Shown here: positions 14,559-16,022 of the stretch, piece after piece
How positions within the stretch are numbered: position 1 is the first letter of the stretch
How the letters are laid out: each line of letters opens with the position of its first letter
Source: Chloroflexota bacterium
GTDB lineage: Bacteria; Chloroflexota; Anaerolineae; Promineifilales; Promineifilaceae
DNA length: 16,022 nucleotides
NCBI GenBank assembly: GCA_003519205.1
Contig: DOXE01000064.1
Span: forward strand, 3,552-19,573
Reading direction: 5' to 3'
The notes under the pieces: generated by a model
Database searches by the model: none
Told to the model about the DNA's origin: nothing
Seen by the model: the letters and a program-made list of their open reading frames with translations, nothing else
Position numbers and translations under genes: made by a program

Positions 14559-14586
14559 ATTATACAATACCCCATGGGCGTGTCAA
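14559..14586 (-). promoter_or_regulatory. Strong promoter of the rpmH-rnpA-yidD-yidC-jag operon
   Basis: On the minus strand a perfect TTGACA (14581-14586) and a perfect TATAAT (14559-14564) are 16 bases apart. The start would lie near 14552, giving a leader of about 125 bases to the rpmH ATG. Consensus hexamers fit a ribosomal-protein operon. The -35 begins 21 bases after the murA stop. Confidence 0.85.
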
Positions 14587-14607
14587 ATGACCACCAGCAT
14601 TTTGTTA

Positions 14608-15939
14608 TTACTGGCCTATTAATCCTTGCCCCTGGCCATTCTCTCGGATCACGTTTGCTCCCAACGACCGTAACTTATCGTCAATTTTTTCATATCCACG
14701 ATCGATTTGTTGGATATTGTGAATCGTACTGGTCCCCCGGGCACACAAAGCAGCCAAGACCATGGCCATACCGGCCCGGATATCAGGGCTCGTTACCCCT
14801 TGAGGATTGGCATACAATGGGCTTGGGCCCTGAACTAAAACTCGGTGCGGATCACAAAGTACGATTTGTGCTCCCATGAATATGAGTTTATCGACAAAGA
14901 AAAAGCGGCTTTCATACATCCAATCGTGCAGAAGCACTGATCCGTTGGCTTGTGAGGCCACCACCAGGGCGATGCTCATCAAATCCGGCGGAAACCCAGG
15001 CCAGGGATGAGGTTTTATCTGGGGAATCCGCCTACCAAATGCAGGGATAATTCTCATGGACTGTTCAGCTGGTACGAGGATATCCTCACCTTCCTCTAAC
15101 CAACAAACACCGATCTGCCGAAAAATATAATCGATTATACCCAGGCTGTGCCCACGGCCGTTCGCGTTGGCTTTCTTAATGCGAATTTCACCACCAGTTA
15201 CGGCAGCAGCTCCAATGAAACTACCCACTTCGATATAATCTGCCCCGATGGTAAACTCGCCGCCATGTAAGCTATCCACACCTTGAATGGAAAGACGGCT
15301 GGAACCAATTCCCTCAATTTGAGCGCCAAGGCTATTTAGAAAATGACATAAATCCTGGGTATGGGGTTCTCGAGCAGCATTGTCGATGATAGTCTCGCCT
15401 TTGGCTAATACGGCCGCCATCAGCGTGTTTTCGGTAGCCGTAACGCTGGCTTCTGCCAGCAGTAGATAACCCGCGCCAAGAAGAAAGGGCGCCCGCATGT
15501 GGAAGGTGCCATTTCTGTCCAGGCTGATTTCGACACCCAAGGCCTCCAAACCCTGGATATTCGTGTCAAGTGGACGTCCACCAATCAGGTCGCCCCCTGG
15601 TCCTGGAAGGGTGATCTGGCCCAGACGAGCTAGCATCGGTCCCGAAAAAACAAAAGATGCCCGGATCAGGCTGGCTAACGAGGCCTTAATCTCTGTTTTC
15701 CGAACATTGGCGGCATGAATCCGCCAGCTTCCTTCCCCAAGGTGGCTGACCTCAACACCTAGATCTTGAAGGATGGTCAAAGCGGTTCGCACATCGTCTA
15801 TATCGGGAATATTGTGTAAGATGACCGGTTCATCAGTTAAAAGGCAAGCAGGTAACAGCTTTAGAGCAGCGTTTTTATTCCCACTCGCAGTGACATTACC
15901 TCGCAACTTGTGGCCACCTTCAATTATCAAACGACTCAT
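14608..15939 (-). CDS. murA: UDP-N-acetylglucosamine 1-carboxyvinyltransferase, Asp-type
   Basis: The 443-residue protein is MurA, which transfers enolpyruvate from PEP to UDP-GlcNAc in the first committed step of peptidoglycan synthesis, in the cytoplasm. Lys22 is kept in SGNKNAAL, as are FPPDL (the general-base Asp region), the IRAG arginine of the PEP site and IDRGYEKIDDKL near the C-terminus. The loop that holds Cys115 in E. coli reads LPGPGGDLIGGRPLD here, with Asp117 in the Cys position. The same change in Mycobacterium tuberculosis MurA keeps the enzyme active but makes it insensitive to fosfomycin. The length is normal. The ATG at 15939 has AAGG about ten bases upstream. It implies that this organism makes peptidoglycan or retains at least its first step. 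Confidence 0.95.
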   Translation of the reverse strand: MSRLIIEGGHKLRGNVTASGNKNAALKLLPACLLTDEPVILHNIPDIDDVRTALTILQDLGVEVSHLGEGSWRIHAANVRKTEIKASLASLIRASFVFSGPMLARLGQITLPGPGGDLIGGRPLDTNIQGLEALGVEISLDRNGTFHMRAPFLLGAGYLLLAEASVTATENTLMAAVLAKGETIIDNAAREPHTQDLCHFLNSLGAQIEGIGSSRLSIQGVDSLHGGEFTIGADYIEVGSFIGAAAVTGGEIRIKKANANGRGHSLGIIDYIFRQIGVCWLEEGEDILVPAEQSMRIIPAFGRRIPQIKPHPWPGFPPDLMSIALVVASQANGSVLLHDWMYESRFFFVDKLIFMGAQIVLCDPHRVLVQGPSPLYANPQGVTSPDIRAGMAMVLAALCARGTSTIHNIQQIDRGYEKIDDKLRSLGANVIRENGQGQGLIGQ

Positions 15940-15971
15940 AGTAGGGTACCTTTTGGCGTGTTTAATTCACT

Positions 15972-16022
15972 CTAAAGATCTCCGGCACGCCCAATAGCCG
16001 ATTCTAGCCAGCGGATTTTGGC
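15972..16022 (-). CDS. Possible C-terminal end of an upstream gene (partial)
   Basis: A minus-strand frame enters from the right edge and reads AKIRWLESAIGRAGDL before a TAG, 32 bases before the murA start. The composition is protein-like and the spacing fits an operon, but 16 residues are too few to identify a family. A chance open frame cannot be excluded. Confidence 0.3.
   Translation of the reverse strand, partial: AKIRWLESAIGRAGDL

Noticed and set aside
14427..14607. Replication origin or dnaA boxes near rpmH
   Set aside because: rpmH is often near oriC, but no dnaA gene and no TTATCCACA-like boxes were seen here, only a promoter and a leader hairpin.
1..16022. tRNA, rRNA, CRISPR arrays, insertion sequences or prophage genes
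   Set aside because: Reading through gene gaps on both strands showed no cloverleaf, repeat-spacer pattern, terminal inverted repeats with transposase, or phage proteins.

Overview
The window is chromosomal housekeeping sequence of mid GC content from a bacterium. Taken together, the genes suggest a member of the Chloroflexota, probably near the Anaerolineae or Caldilineae. This is inference. The supporting points are a YvcK protein with an N-terminal membrane anchor, a MurA with Asp in place of the catalytic Cys, a PQQ-type beta-propeller lipoprotein inside the rpmH-rnpA-yidD-yidC-jag operon, no dnaA beside rpmH, and an AGXT-type aminotransferase in the serine operon. No mobile element, phage gene, CRISPR array, rRNA or tRNA was seen.

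Left part (1-4781). A YvcK/CofD-like gene runs off the left edge on the minus strand. It diverges from mtnA (methylthioribose-1-phosphate isomerase), and two good sigma70-type promoters sit back to back between them. mtnA is followed on the same strand by a tight three-gene nucleotide-sugar module: a glucose-1-phosphate cytidylyltransferase-like protein (RfbF type), a CDP-glucose 4,6-dehydratase-like SDR protein and a second SDR protein. Both SDR proteins have unusual active-site regions. The module ends at a strong hairpin that serves both strands.

Middle (4825-10449). Two small heat-shock proteins (Hsp20) form a minus-strand pair. A 308-base divergent intergenic region separates them from a plus-strand inositol-monophosphatase-family gene with an extended -10 promoter. 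Next comes a compact serine-biosynthesis operon, serB, a class V aminotransferase and serA, with overlapping genes. It supplies all three steps from 3-phosphoglycerate to serine if the aminotransferase accepts phosphohydroxypyruvate.

Right part (10480-16022), all minus strand. In transcription order: a partial reading frame at the edge, murA, then rpmH, rnpA, yidD, a PQQ-propeller lipoprotein gene, yidC and jag. This is the conserved L34/RNase P/membrane-insertase operon. Its promoter has perfect -35 and -10 hexamers just after murA. An intrinsic-terminator-like hairpin lies between that promoter and the rpmH ribosome binding site, so the leader looks like an attenuator. The rpmH product carries a basic C-terminal tail of about 32 residues beyond the usual L34 core.
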